Positions 26,301-34,421 of a DNA stretch of 64,000 bases are shown here, piece after piece (position 1 is the first letter of the stretch; each line of letters begins with the position of its first letter). The notes under the pieces were generated by a model. That model saw only the letters and a program-made list of their open reading frames with translations. It was not told the origin of the DNA and made no database searches. The DNA is taken from NCBI GenBank assembly GCA_963556495.2, contig OY747721.1:33078349-33142348 (forward strand), read 5' to 3'. Source of the stretch: Valencia hispanica (lineage: Eukaryota > Chordata > Actinopteri > Cyprinodontiformes > Valenciidae). A program made the translations under genes and the position numbers.

Positions 26301-29300
26301 AGAGTGCCTCGGATCCACTCCTCTTTTTTTTACAAAAATAAATAGTTTGAGATGATAAAACGGTAACTCCAAATAACAAGGCACTGCTGCACTATCCGCT
26401 GTCTGTGACAAAAGATGCTGGTGGTTCTTCTAACAGTGCTCTAGCTATATAGTCCACTGTAAAGACCTGCTCGCATGGCTTGATCATGGTTTAGAGAAGG
26501 ACTGGTGATGCTGGTCTCATGCCAGCCTACAGTAATGGAACCATACAGAGTGCGGTGTTCTGGGCAGAGCACCCCTCTCCTGTCCTGAACTGATCCAGCT
26601 ACTACTTATGGATCCATCTCAGCAAGGCTAGGACTGGGAGTAGAGAGGGAGCTGACCTCAACCGCGTCAGTCTGCAGGTTGTAAGGAAACAATGCAGATG
26701 TCCATTGAAACAGCAGAAATAAAACCTGCTTCGTACAAGGAGCACAGTTGTGTCATACTTTCTTTCACACTGAAGCAACAGCATGAAACATTTAAACGAA
26801 ATGTTGATAAAATTGCATAAAAACAATTTGATGCAGAATAATTTTAAACTCTTGGTGCCCCCCACTTTAGCCCCTCTGATGCTTATGGTCCTGTTTGGTC
26901 CCCTACAGTTCCTCAAGTCATAAATCAGCTCCATGATTTTGTAGACATTGAGAAAGTGGTTATTTTCACACCACATGTGTCCAGAGCGTACATTGTCTCT
27001 TTCCCAAAGACTGCTGGAGATAAATTTATATCTGAATTTATGTAGTGCTATTCTCAGAACGTACATTCATACATACGCAGAACAGTGTACTGTTCTTAAG
27101 TCCACATCAACACAAGACAGGAGGAATCTGGAATTAAATCCAACATTTAATTTGCAAAATGAATGCTCTTCCTAATGAGCCAGAGATAAGGTGCATTATA
27201 TGATGGATGGATGGATGGATGGATGGATGGATGGATGGATGGATGGATGGATGGATGGATGTTGGAAGGGGGAGAGGAGGTGAAAAAAACAGCACCCGGT
27301 ACATGCCCACCTTAACTCTTCCATTAAATATAGATTTTGCTTTGAACTCATGAACTTTGTCACATTTGTATCATTCATATCACCTGCATACTGGTGCTTT
27401 TACATGTCCAATACATGTTCCAACATCTATTGAACTGACACACACAGCTCTGCTCAAACGTTTACAAACCTAGGCAGAGTTTCAATATATATATATATAT
27501 GGCTATTTTTCCTAGGATATGAATGCAACTTTTCTGTCACTCATAGTTAGCAGTTAAGTGAAGATCTTCATCCTCAAACAATTGTGTTTGCCCTTTTTAA
27601 ATCACAATGGGAAGAGAAATGACTCAGACCAAATGTTTACATAAGCTGCAAAATGTGGCCCGATAGCATATATACGGTTTAACACGAGGGGAAAATCAAC
27701 AACAGTTTTAGCTACAACTGGTAGAAAAATTGGTCTGGATGCAAAAGAAAACAAACAACAAATAATTTTCACCAGACACACACTAATTACAGAGGGGAAA
27801 AAATGGTTTAGCGCTTTCAAGATGCCCAACAATAGGCACTTTAGAGAGGACTCAATAAGGTCTGTGATGAAAAACGATAAAACACCGAGGTGGATAGCTG
27901 ATGGTTTGGGTGTGTGTGTGAGCTCCAAAGGCACTGGAAATTTGGTCAAAACTAATAGTAAAGTAAATACATTAAGTTATCAAAAAACACCGGAGGAAAA
28001 ATGTGCACTCATCTGCTCAGAAGCAGTGGAATGATCCAAAGCACAATGCCAAGTCGACCTGTCATTGGCTACAGTGGGAAAGTCTTCTTCCCTCAGCATC
28101 TTTAACTACTCAAACCTGCAGTTCAAGCAGGACTACAAAGGAGTTTACAAGTGCCTTATCTCAAACAAGCACAAAACACTTCAAGCTGTAATGATGTTAA
28201 AAGTTGGAATATACGGTAGTAAGAGCTTTTGATCCAAGTCATGTGGGCAGTTCTTCTGGTCACAACAGTTTGATAATAAATCGCTTCACCCGACCCCTAA
28301 CCAAGAGTGACAGAAACTTTTTTTTAAATTATCATTCACATCAAAAAAAAAAAAAAAAGGGCCAAAAAGCCAGGATATATAAACTTATAAGCAGAACTAT
28401 ACTTTTGTCCATTTTAACAACCGCAGGTCCTAGAGGATGTTGGTTGGGATGGGATTCTTTTCATAGTCGCAACAATTCCCCTTAGATTCGATTTTAGATC
28501 TTTGTGTGGATGACAGAATAGGTTTAACATAGATTGGTTATTTATAAATTCTTGTTTTTCACTGCTGGATAAAAGTAATTTGGTACATAGTGAAGCGTTT
28601 ATTGGGAACAAGCTAAAATATATCTACTATAACTATGTTTTTTTTTAACAGTGTATTTGTACCAGCGGGAGTGTTACTCTCACTCTTGCCCTCAATCAAT
28701 CATCTGTTTAGCTTATTGAGACAATTCACATACATTAAGCCAAAGGAATACAATTTAAATATTGGTGGATCTTATTTACCTGCCTGTGTCTTGGTGCTCC
28801 ATGTTCCTGGAAAACAGTTACACATATGTCATATATAATGAAACGGCAAATTTTATTAAACAGCTAAAATTAGAAGAAATTCAGGTTCACAACATGTTGT
28901 TACTAGATTTGTCTCTGCTTAAAAAGTAATCAAGTTATTGTCGTGTCTCTAATAATGCGTCACTCACAGAGTGGGACTTCCTCTATTGCTGGTTATGAAA
29001 ATGACTTGGATGCAACTGTAAGGGGCTTAGCATTCAAATCAGGAAAAAATAAACAACTGAAAAGGTAATCTCACATTTGAAATATAGATATGCAAACACA
29101 CATGGACACAACCCCTTCATACACACCCCCAGGCAAAAACAGCTGTTTAAGAATGGCTTCCATTAAGCAGCAAAACCCCAAAACCCTGTGAAGATGCACT
29201 GAGTTAAAGAAAAGACCTTTCAGCTTATCAAACAGCACTCTCCTACAAACGAGTTAGCAAAAAATGATAATAATTTGACGAGACAAATTAAAGATCAGTT

Positions 29301-29719
29301 TATGGCATCTGACTTAAATATCCATCTAATACCAGCATGAATCATGGTCACCAGACCTTAAAATAGCCATCAGGAGACGGTGACTGTGTTTGGACGGACT
29401 TTTTGAACACTGGAAAAAGTACCGTTTTGTTTCCCTTAGGGTCAGCAGAGGAAATAAAAACGGTTACCGAACAAACACTGACGCTGAAACCAAAAGAACA
29501 TTTTTCAGAACCAACGATATCTGCACGTTTGATCAATAGCAGCTCTCACTGCAAACCACCGGTTGGCAACAAACCGACTGCCACAAAAACCGAAACAACA
29601 TGTCCTGCACACACGAGTTACTTGAAGTAAACTGGGGATTTTTTTATTTTTATTTTTACCTGTTCAGGTGTTTGCAGTAAATCCTCTCCTTTTCTCACGT
29701 GTTCACTCTGACCTGCCAT
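3641..29719 (-). CDS. unc13d: Protein unc-13 homolog D (Munc13-4), complete, 32 exons
   Basis: Munc13-4 is a cytosolic, membrane-associated tethering and priming factor for calcium-triggered granule exocytosis, with Rab27 and SNAREs as partners in haematopoietic cells. I traced 32 coding exons with proper splice sites and continuous phase: ATG at 29719-29717, stop at 3643-3641, 3261 coding bases, 1086 residues. From memory the human protein has about 1090 residues and also 32 exons. Domain order is an N-terminal segment (1-114), C2A (about 115-260), the MUN/MHD region (about 261-890) and C2B (about 896-1050). The short C-terminal tail ends in a basic stretch. Both C2 domains keep their calcium-site aspartates. 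Introns 1, 6, 13, 20, 23 and 31 are swollen by transposons. The sequence supports a functional gene; no frameshift or stop was found. Confidence 0.95.
4609..6227 (-). mobile_element. Intact Tc1/mariner transposon, DD38E type
   Basis: Terminal inverted repeats begin cactaccgttcaaaagtttg at both ends and match for about 22 bases, then less well. The element is flanked by TA on each side (4607-4608 and 6228-6229), the expected Tc1 target duplication. It is 1619 bases long and carries one uninterrupted transposase gene on the minus strand, the same orientation as unc13d. It lies within intron 31 of unc13d, inside an older inverted-repeat element. Confidence 0.93.
4772..5815 (-). CDS. Tc1-type transposase, intact, 347 residues
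   Basis: This is a cut-and-paste DDE transposase. An N-terminal pair of helix-turn-helix DNA-binding domains (about 1-115) is separated by a basic linker containing GRPR. The catalytic domain has D in [13 protein letters not shown] in [12 protein letters not shown] and E in [11 protein letters not shown]. The second and third catalytic residues are separated by 38 positions, four more than the 34 of classical Tc1, which puts it in the DD38E group (from memory, called Intruder). The conserved [12 protein letters not shown] block is present. No stop or frameshift occurs across the ORF, so the enzyme may be active. Confidence 0.93.
   Translation of the reverse strand: MARKRELSSETRQSILVLRNEGYSMREIAKKLKISYNGVYYSLQRTAQTGSNQSRKRSGRPRCTTEQEDKYIRLSSLRNRRLTGPQLASSLNSTRKTPVSTSTVKRRLRDSGLQGRVAKKKPYLRLANKRKRLRWAKEHRHWTEKDWKKVLWTDESKFEVFGSQRRTFVRRRTTEKMLEECLTPSVKHGGGNVMVWGCFGAGKVGDLYRVKGILNKEGYHSILQRHAIPSGQRLIGANFILQQDNDPKHTSKLCKNYLEKKEAAGILSVMEWPAQSPDLNPIELLWEQLDRMVRKKCPSNQSKLWELLLEAWGAISPDYLNKLTARMPKVCNAVIAANGGFFDESKV
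6418..6866. mobile_element. Inverted-repeat DNA element, copy 2 (MITE-like)
   Basis: The left end (ggtacgttccatttg) and right end (aaatggaacgcacc) are inverted repeats, extended by cggaa...ttccgac motifs. Length is about 450 bases with no ORF. It is the undisturbed sister of the split copy just upstream. The superfamily was not determined. Confidence 0.6.
8706..9264. mobile_element. Tc1-type MITE / relic in unc13d intron 29
   Basis: The ends tacagtgcaaaggcatattc and its inverted counterpart ending ccactgta form degenerate terminal repeats. Inside are transposase-like remnants (a trace of the HGGG block near 8945 and of the 'DPKH' block near 9100). It is non-coding and sits between unc13d exons 30 and 29. 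Confidence 0.5.
9503..21808 (-). CDS. unc13d: unc13d exons 11-28 (MUN / MHD region)
   Basis: Exons: 21704-21808, 21204-21296, 21016-21116, 18164-18281, 17705-17820, 17518-17608, 16954-17051, 16728-16779, 16489-16619, 15751-15868, 12813-12965, 12615-12710, 12322-12528, 11423-11497, 11239-11318, 11008-11122, 9740-9811 and 9503-9586. They encode the elongated helical MUN region, which in the family drives syntaxin/Munc18 opening and membrane bridging. Segments such as [23 protein letters not shown] and [14 protein letters not shown] support the assignment. The donor of exon 11 at 21702-21703 (GTAAAA) was chosen because it keeps phase and joins a family-like [12 protein letters not shown]; the ORF runs on past it. 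The exon 21 acceptor has a weak pyrimidine tract. Confidence 0.9.
10046..10675 (+). mobile_element. 3' fragment of a non-LTR retrotransposon, ending in ATGG repeats, with a nested insert
   Basis: Broken frames resemble the C-terminus of a fish LINE ORF2 ([28 protein letters not shown]), followed by an (ATGG)n tail typical of such elements. Bases about 10323-10485 are foreign, starting with a tttatttatt-type block and a 'caaagtgctttacag' string, so a second short retroelement has inserted. A sister fragment without the insert lies at 33627-33945. The LINE clade is uncertain. Confidence 0.6.
11588..12316. mobile_element. Tc1-type MITE in unc13d intron 23, abutting a splice donor
   Basis: The left end cagtgccttggaaaagtatt and the right end (inverted: ccatgcctcgcaaaagtatt) are matching terminal repeats. 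About 730 bases with no intact ORF; the interior repeats a 'ccacagcatgatgctg' string. Its right end stops about five bases from the last base of unc13d exon 23. Confidence 0.65.
13062..13340 (-). mobile_element. 5'-truncated L2-type LINE tail, antisense
   Basis: On the minus strand this matches the 3' end of the 4.9-kb LINE at 56570-61514: the caatgact.../gcaatctgct block, the 'aagtgcc.tgaga' block, the gcgctatataaa motif and a ttgaa-type tail. It sits in unc13d intron 20, directly upstream of exon 21's acceptor. Confidence 0.65.
13904..13926. repeat. (TA)n microsatellite, left part, target of the long-TIR Tc1
   Basis: A TA dinucleotide run, continued at 15548-15575 on the other side of the Tc1 element. 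The two runs were one microsatellite before the insertion. Confidence 0.8.
13927..15547 (+). mobile_element. Tc1/mariner transposon with ~285-bp terminal inverted repeats
   Basis: Inverted repeats occupy 13927-14211 and 15263-15547 and differ at only about six positions by eye. They begin cactcaaca and end at a TA on each side, embedded in a (TA)n run. The 1621-base element lies in unc13d intron 20 in the opposite orientation to the gene. It carries a disrupted transposase gene. Confidence 0.9.
14210..15228 (+). pseudogene. Tc1 transposase, DD34E, frameshifted
   Basis: The N-terminal frame 14210-14683 carries the HTH region ([24 protein letters not shown]). The catalytic part continues in another frame (to 15155): [34 protein letters not shown], with 34 residues between the second and third acidic residues. 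A further frame change near 15150 is needed to reach the family C-terminus ([14 protein letters not shown], stop 15228). The first break falls in a small local duplication of gttggagag near 14655-14675. It therefore cannot make transposase as read here. Confidence 0.88.
18509..18706. repeat. Two-copy tandem repeat, unit about 100 bp
   Basis: Two consecutive, diverged copies start actatatggcgtcc (18509) and actatatggggtcc (about 18609) and share the 'ctttatagc.ttttcc' and 'gtatt...agtagt..gtgcctcag' blocks. Located in unc13d intron 13, function unknown. Confidence 0.7.
18940..19165 (+). mobile_element. Retroelement 3' tail with ACAG repeats
   Basis: The stretch contains 'atttcaccgaaatccgtcc', 'gagttatgttgctaac', a (cagA)n run and 'ggtggaggtaacataata'. 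I recognise this combination as the 3' end of a common fish LINE/SINE family. No ORF remains. Confidence 0.5.
20270..20537 (+). mobile_element. 5'-truncated L2-type LINE tail
   Basis: It shares blocks with the 3' end of the LINE at 56570-61514: caatctgctggg, gaaactttt.aactgatt, aaatgactt.ttgtaaagtgcc, gaattg.c.ctatataaata, then a ttgaa-type tail. Located in unc13d intron 13. Confidence 0.65.
21364..21610. mobile_element. Short Tc1-type MITE between unc13d exons 12 and 11
   Basis: The left end contains tgcctggtgaaagtattcac and the right end 'gtataaatacttttgcaag', the inverted-repeat signature of the MITE family seen at 11588-12316. It is about 250 bases and heavily deleted. Confidence 0.5.
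21892..25284 (-). CDS. unc13d: unc13d exons 6-10 (C2A domain)
   Basis: Exons 25218-25284, 22319-22502, 22202-22246, 22049-22120 and 21892-21961 encode residues about 115-260. Calcium-loop aspartates are visible: D134 and D140 in loop 1 (GKDVSGFSDPYC), D214 and D216 in WDKD, and D249/D250 in TDDFLG. This is the full set expected of a calcium-binding C2 domain. A run of glutamates (EEEEEEKK) lies in an inter-strand loop of exon 7. The exon 7 acceptor is the CAG at 22503-22505, which keeps the frame; using the AG nearer the conserved SDPY motif would break it. Intron 6 (22503-25217) carries a Tc1 relic with a nested MITE. Confidence 0.92.
22830..24310 (+). mobile_element. Decayed Tc1/mariner relic in unc13d intron 6, split by a nested MITE
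   Basis: Blocks typical of a fish Tc1-type transposase gene survive: 'aatttcagaaactgctgatct'-like HTH sequence near 22970, ttacaaccaagggatgcag (23897), 'caacatgaaagcatgga' (24047), 'gtggtgtaatggtgtggga' (24101) and 'cagcaggataatgcaccatg' (24228; a [12 protein letters not shown] second catalytic block). Stops and deletions prevent translation. Bases 23116-23882 do not belong to it. Confidence 0.65.
23116..23882. mobile_element. MITE-like insert with TTAA target duplications
   Basis: Flanked by TTAA at 23112-23115 and 23883-23886. Ends ggcttggtcacaatgatccg and (inverted) gccaagttcacaaagg are imperfect inverted repeats. The flanking Tc1 relic reads on across the insert. TTAA suggests a piggyBac-like origin, but the superfamily is not proven. 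Confidence 0.55.
25463..29719 (-). CDS. unc13d: unc13d exons 1-5 (N-terminal region, residues 1-114)
   Basis: Exons in transcript order: 29660-29719, 25939-25995, 25788-25844, 25598-25705, 25463-25522, all phase 0. The start ATG is the first in the exon, and the protein begins [13 protein letters not shown]. Exon 2 is strongly basic ([12 protein letters not shown]). In human Munc13-4 the Rab27-binding segment lies between C2A and the MUN region, so no Rab-binding role is assigned to this N-terminal part. Intron 1 is about 3.7 kb. Confidence 0.9.
27202..27260. repeat. (ATGG)n microsatellite
   Basis: About 14-15 perfect tetranucleotide units. Such runs are common 3' tails of fish LINE fragments, but no LINE body was recognised beside this one. 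Confidence 0.9.
27430..28240 (+). mobile_element. Decayed Tc1-type relic in unc13d intron 1
   Basis: The sequence carries 'gatgcccaacaataggca'-like and 'agctccaaaggcactgg' blocks. It also has a frame reading [15 protein letters not shown], which corresponds to the second catalytic block of Tc1 transposases. Many stops. Confidence 0.5.
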
Positions 29720-30282
29720 AATGATGCTTCTGTCTTATCACCAGGCTCCTTCCTGGTGAGCTGATGTGCTCTGTGTGTGAGATACGGGGAAACTGTGCGC
29801 GAGAGATGTATTTCGATGCACTATCACACAGCAGCCGGAAGTCATCACTTCCTGTTGAAGCTGGTAACGTCAGTGACTGTGACTTAGGAGTTTTTCTTCA
29901 ACAAGTGCTCTCCTATGTTTCTGACCACAGAGCTCGCTCTCCAGCGTGTGTTTTGCACACAGAAATCTGCACGCGCCCTAGCAAGGATTCCCACCACTGA
30001 CCTACTGGTAATGCACTGGTGTTTGTGTTATTACAAGGTTCAACTGATGTATCTTGGCCCAAAATGAAAACCCTTGTCTTACACATGATTTCATGACACC
30101 AAAGGGGAAGCTATCTGTTACACTAGTCTGTCCACAGAAGTGTGATAGAGTGTTTTGTTAGTTCGTTCGAACTTTTACAAACATCACAGAAAATTATTAT
30201 TTTTTTTTTTTGTCGACTAATTTCATATAATGATTGCAAAAACAACAACAACAACAAAAATCCACAAGGTCTGCTGATTTCC

Positions 30283-31648
30283 AACACTTGCTAAAGTATT
30301 CATCCCATTTTAACCTTTTTGTATTCTCTCGTGTCGGTTCTTAAAAGCGGTTCTTAATTCTGACGTGGAATAAAATCATTTGAATGAGTTTTTATTTAAT
30401 TAATTTTTTATTTAAAATATAACACAGGATGTGGGTGCACTTTCTGAGACAATACAGTGTAGAACTACCTGTTGCTACCACTACACCTGCAGGTTTTTTA
30501 GAGTATGTATCTAAAAGCTTTGCACATCTGTTTCACCCATTCTTCTTTGGTATATAGCTCAAGGGCAGTCAGATTGATATTTGGACTTTGACTGGACCCT
30601 TCTAACACATTGATATGCTTTGATCTAAACCATTCCATTGCAGCTCTGGTTGGCTGTTTAGGGTCATTGACCTGCTGGAGATTACTACAGCTTTCCCATA
30701 AAGGTTCACTATTACTTTATCAGGTCATTTTTATTATGTCTTAGGTATTTATTTCTTTTACATTTGCAGTTTTATCACTTCTTTCTTTTTATGTAATGCC
30801 TAAATTTAGCTATTTTCATTTTAAAATATTTCTATTTTTACCGTAACATTATTTTCTTGTAAAGCACTTTGCATTACCTCGTTTATTGATAGCGCTATAC
30901 ACATAAAATTGTCTTTTCTCTGACCCTGCTGAGTAACCCCCACAGCATGATGGTGACACCATCATGTTTCACCATGGTGATGGTGTGATAGTTATCCACT
31001 ACGCATAACATTTTGCACGTAGGTCAAAATTGTCAATTTTACTTTCTGTCACATGTTTGGTGTGTCCTCCATGTGACAAACTTTAAATACGTCTTTTTGA
31101 TGGCTTTCCTTCAACATTTGTATTCATCTTAATGCTCCTCCAGATTCGGGCCAGCTTCGTGGAAATTACTACATATTCCCCTGTCATCAGATTCTCCCAT
31201 TTGAGCTACAGATCTCCTCAACTCATCCAAAATACCCATGGACCTCTTGGCTACTTCTCTGATCAACGTTGTTCTTTAGAAGATATTTGAAGCTTGGGAT
31301 TATGTTTTGTGACCTCAACCTTCTTTAGACTTTAGACCACAGCTTTATCCCTGATCTTTCTGCTGTGTTCCTTCGTCTTCATGATGCTCTGTGTTCACTG
31401 ATGTTCTCTAACAACCCTGTGCATGGAACAGTTGGGATTTACAATGAGGTTAAATTACACACTGATGGAATCTACTAATTATTATGTAACTTTTGAAGTT
31501 GCACCAGAGATTATTTAGGGATAACAGAGTTAAAAGGCCTCAACAGAAAGCCCTGCCTCTTTTTTCTTTTTTTTTTTTTCATTTGTTGATTTTTCATGGT
31601 AAAATATGAGAACGTTCAAGGCTTAAAAGTACCTTTGCAAGGCACCGT
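30283..31648. mobile_element. Large Tc1-type MITE / relic
   Basis: The left end has 'cttgctaaagtattcatccc' and the right end 'agtacctttgcaaggcac', inverted-repeat ends of the same family as 11588-12316. The interior has 'ttggactttgactgg', 'gatcattgacctgctgg'-like and 'cagcatgatggtgacacc' blocks known from such elements. No intact ORF. Confidence 0.55.
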
Positions 31649-32111
31649 AGCTCAGTCCAAGGCTAGGGGAGGGTGTCATATAACTTCCTCATTTAGTTGC
31701 ACACTTCTGGAACTTTCATAAGTTGTTTTTTTCATTCTAGAGTATCACTAACCCCCCCTTTTTATATTATGCAGTCTAAGTTCCTTGACAGTTTGCTTTG
31801 AGTACAGTGTTTTTCTTGAAGGTCCACCCACTACATGGTGATTTCCAATGTTGCCCTTGATGCACTGAGATATTTCCCAGAAAACCTGGCTTTTACACGA
31901 TAATATACACGGTGAATTTTTGAAAGCAAGCTGTTTTGCACTGGGAGGTAGATTTTTATGATTTTCAAACTTTGTATTGGCAACAATGGTGGATTAAGAC
32001 TTGTCTTAATGTAGGAACAGACAACCTTTGGCAGATGCTGTTTCATGTCTAATCTTAGCTTCTTCACCCTTCCCTAATCAACTGTTTATAGTTATCCTAA
32101 AAAATGCTTGA

Positions 32112-32113
<2 letters not shown>

Positions 32114-32201
<88 letters not shown>

Positions 32202-32270
32202 TCATATATATATATATATCATCATATATATATATATATCATCATATATATATATATATATATATATATC
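32114..32270. repeat. Long (TA)n microsatellite with regular ATC interruptions
   Basis: About 85 bases of pure TA are followed by three TA blocks separated by a 'tatatcatcata' interruption. The interruptions recur about every 20-30 bases, indicating expansion of a mutated unit. Confidence 0.9.
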
Positions 32271-33626
32271 ATGCTATGTTCCAGATGATTCAGTTTGATT
32301 TTGTGTTTCTCAGTAGCTCTTAAAGTGCACATCTGTCACAACAGGTCGGAATGTCTTGGACAGCTGGACTTTCAATGTTCATTCTTGATTAATACATTCA
32401 GGGTCTTCTTGCACGTGGCAAACACAAAGGAAACTTTCCAAAAATCTGTTTCTTTTTTAGCTACTTTGGTGGATATTTTTGTTTCTTGTAATATCAAAGG
32501 TAGGCAACAATTAGGCACACTTAATAAACCCCAATGATTATTACGTTTGAGTTTTTACTGTCCAATATTGCTCATCTCGAAATTTCAATGGTTAAAAGCA
32601 AATAACAAGTTCATACTAACAGATGTCAATAGTACCTGAAAAGCTCCAAATTAATTACCAGGAATGCATAAGTTTGTAATTAAATGTTTCCACACAGATT
32701 AGGCATGTTGGCACATTGGGCTAAAAGTTTTCAAATCTCCATCAACCCACTCGTTTGAACTTACAACTGTGTAACTGTTGATGTGAAAGAAAACAACGAA
32801 GCTCATCTTCCTACACAATAAATTGACATATTGTTTTCACAACCACTTGCATATCTTTGTAGCTTGACCACACCCAATTATGTGACACTACCTGAGAAGC
32901 ACTGTTACGCTTGAGAGGGGAAGACAAGATTACGAGTAAGAACGTACTTTTCTTATGCCATCAGAGAACAGGCGTGAGGTGTTGTAAAGCCTGGACTTGA
33001 CACACATAGACATAATATATGTCTGTAATCAAGTTGTGTGTATGTGCTTTTTATAACGGCTGCATATTTTTAAAAAGCCCTATACAAGAAGATATCTTAT
33101 GTCTTGTGTGTCTTCATGTTTCCAGGTATCCTTTCTGTTTCTGGTAACATTATAATAGATACTGTTGTCAACAAGTTGCATTTGAATTATTTACATGTTT
33201 GTTGTGGAACTTTATAGGAACTTCTGCCACACCAGCTTACTACTTAGGTAAAAGTGATTCTACCAGCACTTTTTTAGGTATATTGGTTGTAAAACTCACT
33301 CATATTTTGTTGCCACACAAATTCCTAGTTTTGGCCATTTTTTATTGGATCTTGTTAGTTTTGTTTACTTACTTTTTCACCTGATTTTCTTTCTTAATTC
33401 TCATTGTCATCTGTTTTTTTAATTCCCTGCCCTGTCTACTTTAGTGTCTGAACCATGTGCAGTATACTGTGTCTTTTTTTCAAAAAAGTAAAAATACAGA
33501 CTTCTAGAACTGTCATGTTTCCCCTCGAAATTAAATATGCCCTTACACAACAAGGCAACCAGACCCACCATACTGTTTGCCTGTTTGTATACACTTTAAC
33601 AAAAGTAATTTCTATTTTTTTTTTTA

Positions 33627-33945
33627 TCCCGGCCATCTGGGAGGGGCTCAGAGTGGAGCCACTGCTCTTCCACATTGAGAGGAGTCAGTTGAGTTGGCTC
33701 GGACATCTGGTCAGGGTGCCTCCTGGATGCCTCCTTGGTGAGGTGTTCCAGGCCCGTCCCACAGGGAGGAGGCCCAGAGAAAGACCCAGGACACACTGGA
33801 GGGACTATATTTCTCGGCTGACCTAGGAATGCCTCGGGAGGGACCCCGAGGCCCAAGTGGCTGAGGAGAGGGAAGTCCTGGTCTAGCAGGTGCCCCGCGA
33901 CCAGACCCCGGATAAGCGAAAGAAAATGGATGGATGGATGGATGG
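33627..33945 (+). mobile_element. 3' fragment of a non-LTR retrotransposon with ATGG tail
   Basis: A short frame reads GLRVEPLLFHIERSQLSWL, then [20 protein letters not shown], which is the ORF2 C-terminus of a fish LINE; a 3' UTR with 'gaccagaccccggataagcg' and (ATGG)n follow. Same family as 10046-10675. It is 5' truncated. Confidence 0.65.
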
Positions 33946-34105
33946 AATAAAAACTAAACAAAATAACATATATACACTTAAAACAAAACCACATAACATT
34001 CTAGTGGTGAAATTGTATGTGTTTTAACACCACACCAATGTTTAGGTTGGTAAAATGATCAGTACTGTCGCTGACAACCTGCTTAAAAAAATAAAATAAA
34101 AAAAA

Positions 34106-34106
<1 letters not shown>

Positions 34107-34180
<74 letters not shown>
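34107..34180. repeat. (AT)n microsatellite upstream of wbp2
   Basis: A nearly perfect AT dinucleotide run about 250 bases before the wbp2 start codon. Confidence 0.9.
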
Positions 34181-34182
<2 letters not shown>

Positions 34183-34242
34183 TATATGTTGTGTAACCCT
34201 GAATAAACTTCGACAACACTAGCTCTCCGCTTTACGCGTGCG

Positions 34243-34250
34243 TGACGTCA
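34243..34250 (+). promoter_or_regulatory. Palindromic CRE (TGACGTCA) in the wbp2 promoter
   Basis: A perfect 8-base CREB/ATF consensus lies about 170 bases upstream of the wbp2 start codon, in a CpG-richer stretch (tttacgcgtgcg just before). Position and perfect match make a regulatory role plausible; binding is inferred. Confidence 0.5.
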
Positions 34251-34421
34251 CCAGAGCGTATAGCGGAAGAAAAGCAGGTGCAGCCCCAGCATCAGCCTCA
34301 TAACAACCGTTACCAACGTACTGTGACAGCTAACTGGGCCCGTTTTGTAGGGAAAACCTCGGAATACCATTTTGGATAAGCTGTCTGTTTTCACTGTGAG
34401 AGACGCTGGAGGGTCGAAGCT

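Larger units (their letters stand above)
25996..29659 (-). other. unc13d intron 1
   Basis: The intron holds an (ATGG)n microsatellite at 27202-27260, a (TA)n run near 27487, a Tc1 relic at about 27430-28240 and a poly(A) run at 28341. The open frames here (for example 26602-27066 minus and 29403-29630 plus) match nothing I recognise. Confidence 0.6.
29720..34421. other. unc13d / wbp2 divergent intergenic region
   Basis: It contains the presumed unc13d promoter and 5' UTR just above 29720, a Tc1-type MITE (30283-31648), a long TA repeat (32114-32270), a LINE fragment (33627-33945), a second TA repeat (34107-34180) and the wbp2 promoter (34200-34421). Bases 32280-33620 hold no gene I recognise. 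Confidence 0.6.

Noticed and set aside
26602..27066. 154-codon open frame on the minus strand in unc13d intron 1
   Set aside because: No recognisable domain, biased towards hydrophobic low-information sequence, and it lies in repeat-rich intronic DNA.
29403..29630. 75-codon plus-strand frame just upstream of unc13d exon 1's donor
   Set aside because: No family resemblance and it is antisense to an intron; likely chance.
32104..32323. Two open frames of Tyr-Ile repeats
   Set aside because: Translation of the (TA)n microsatellite only.
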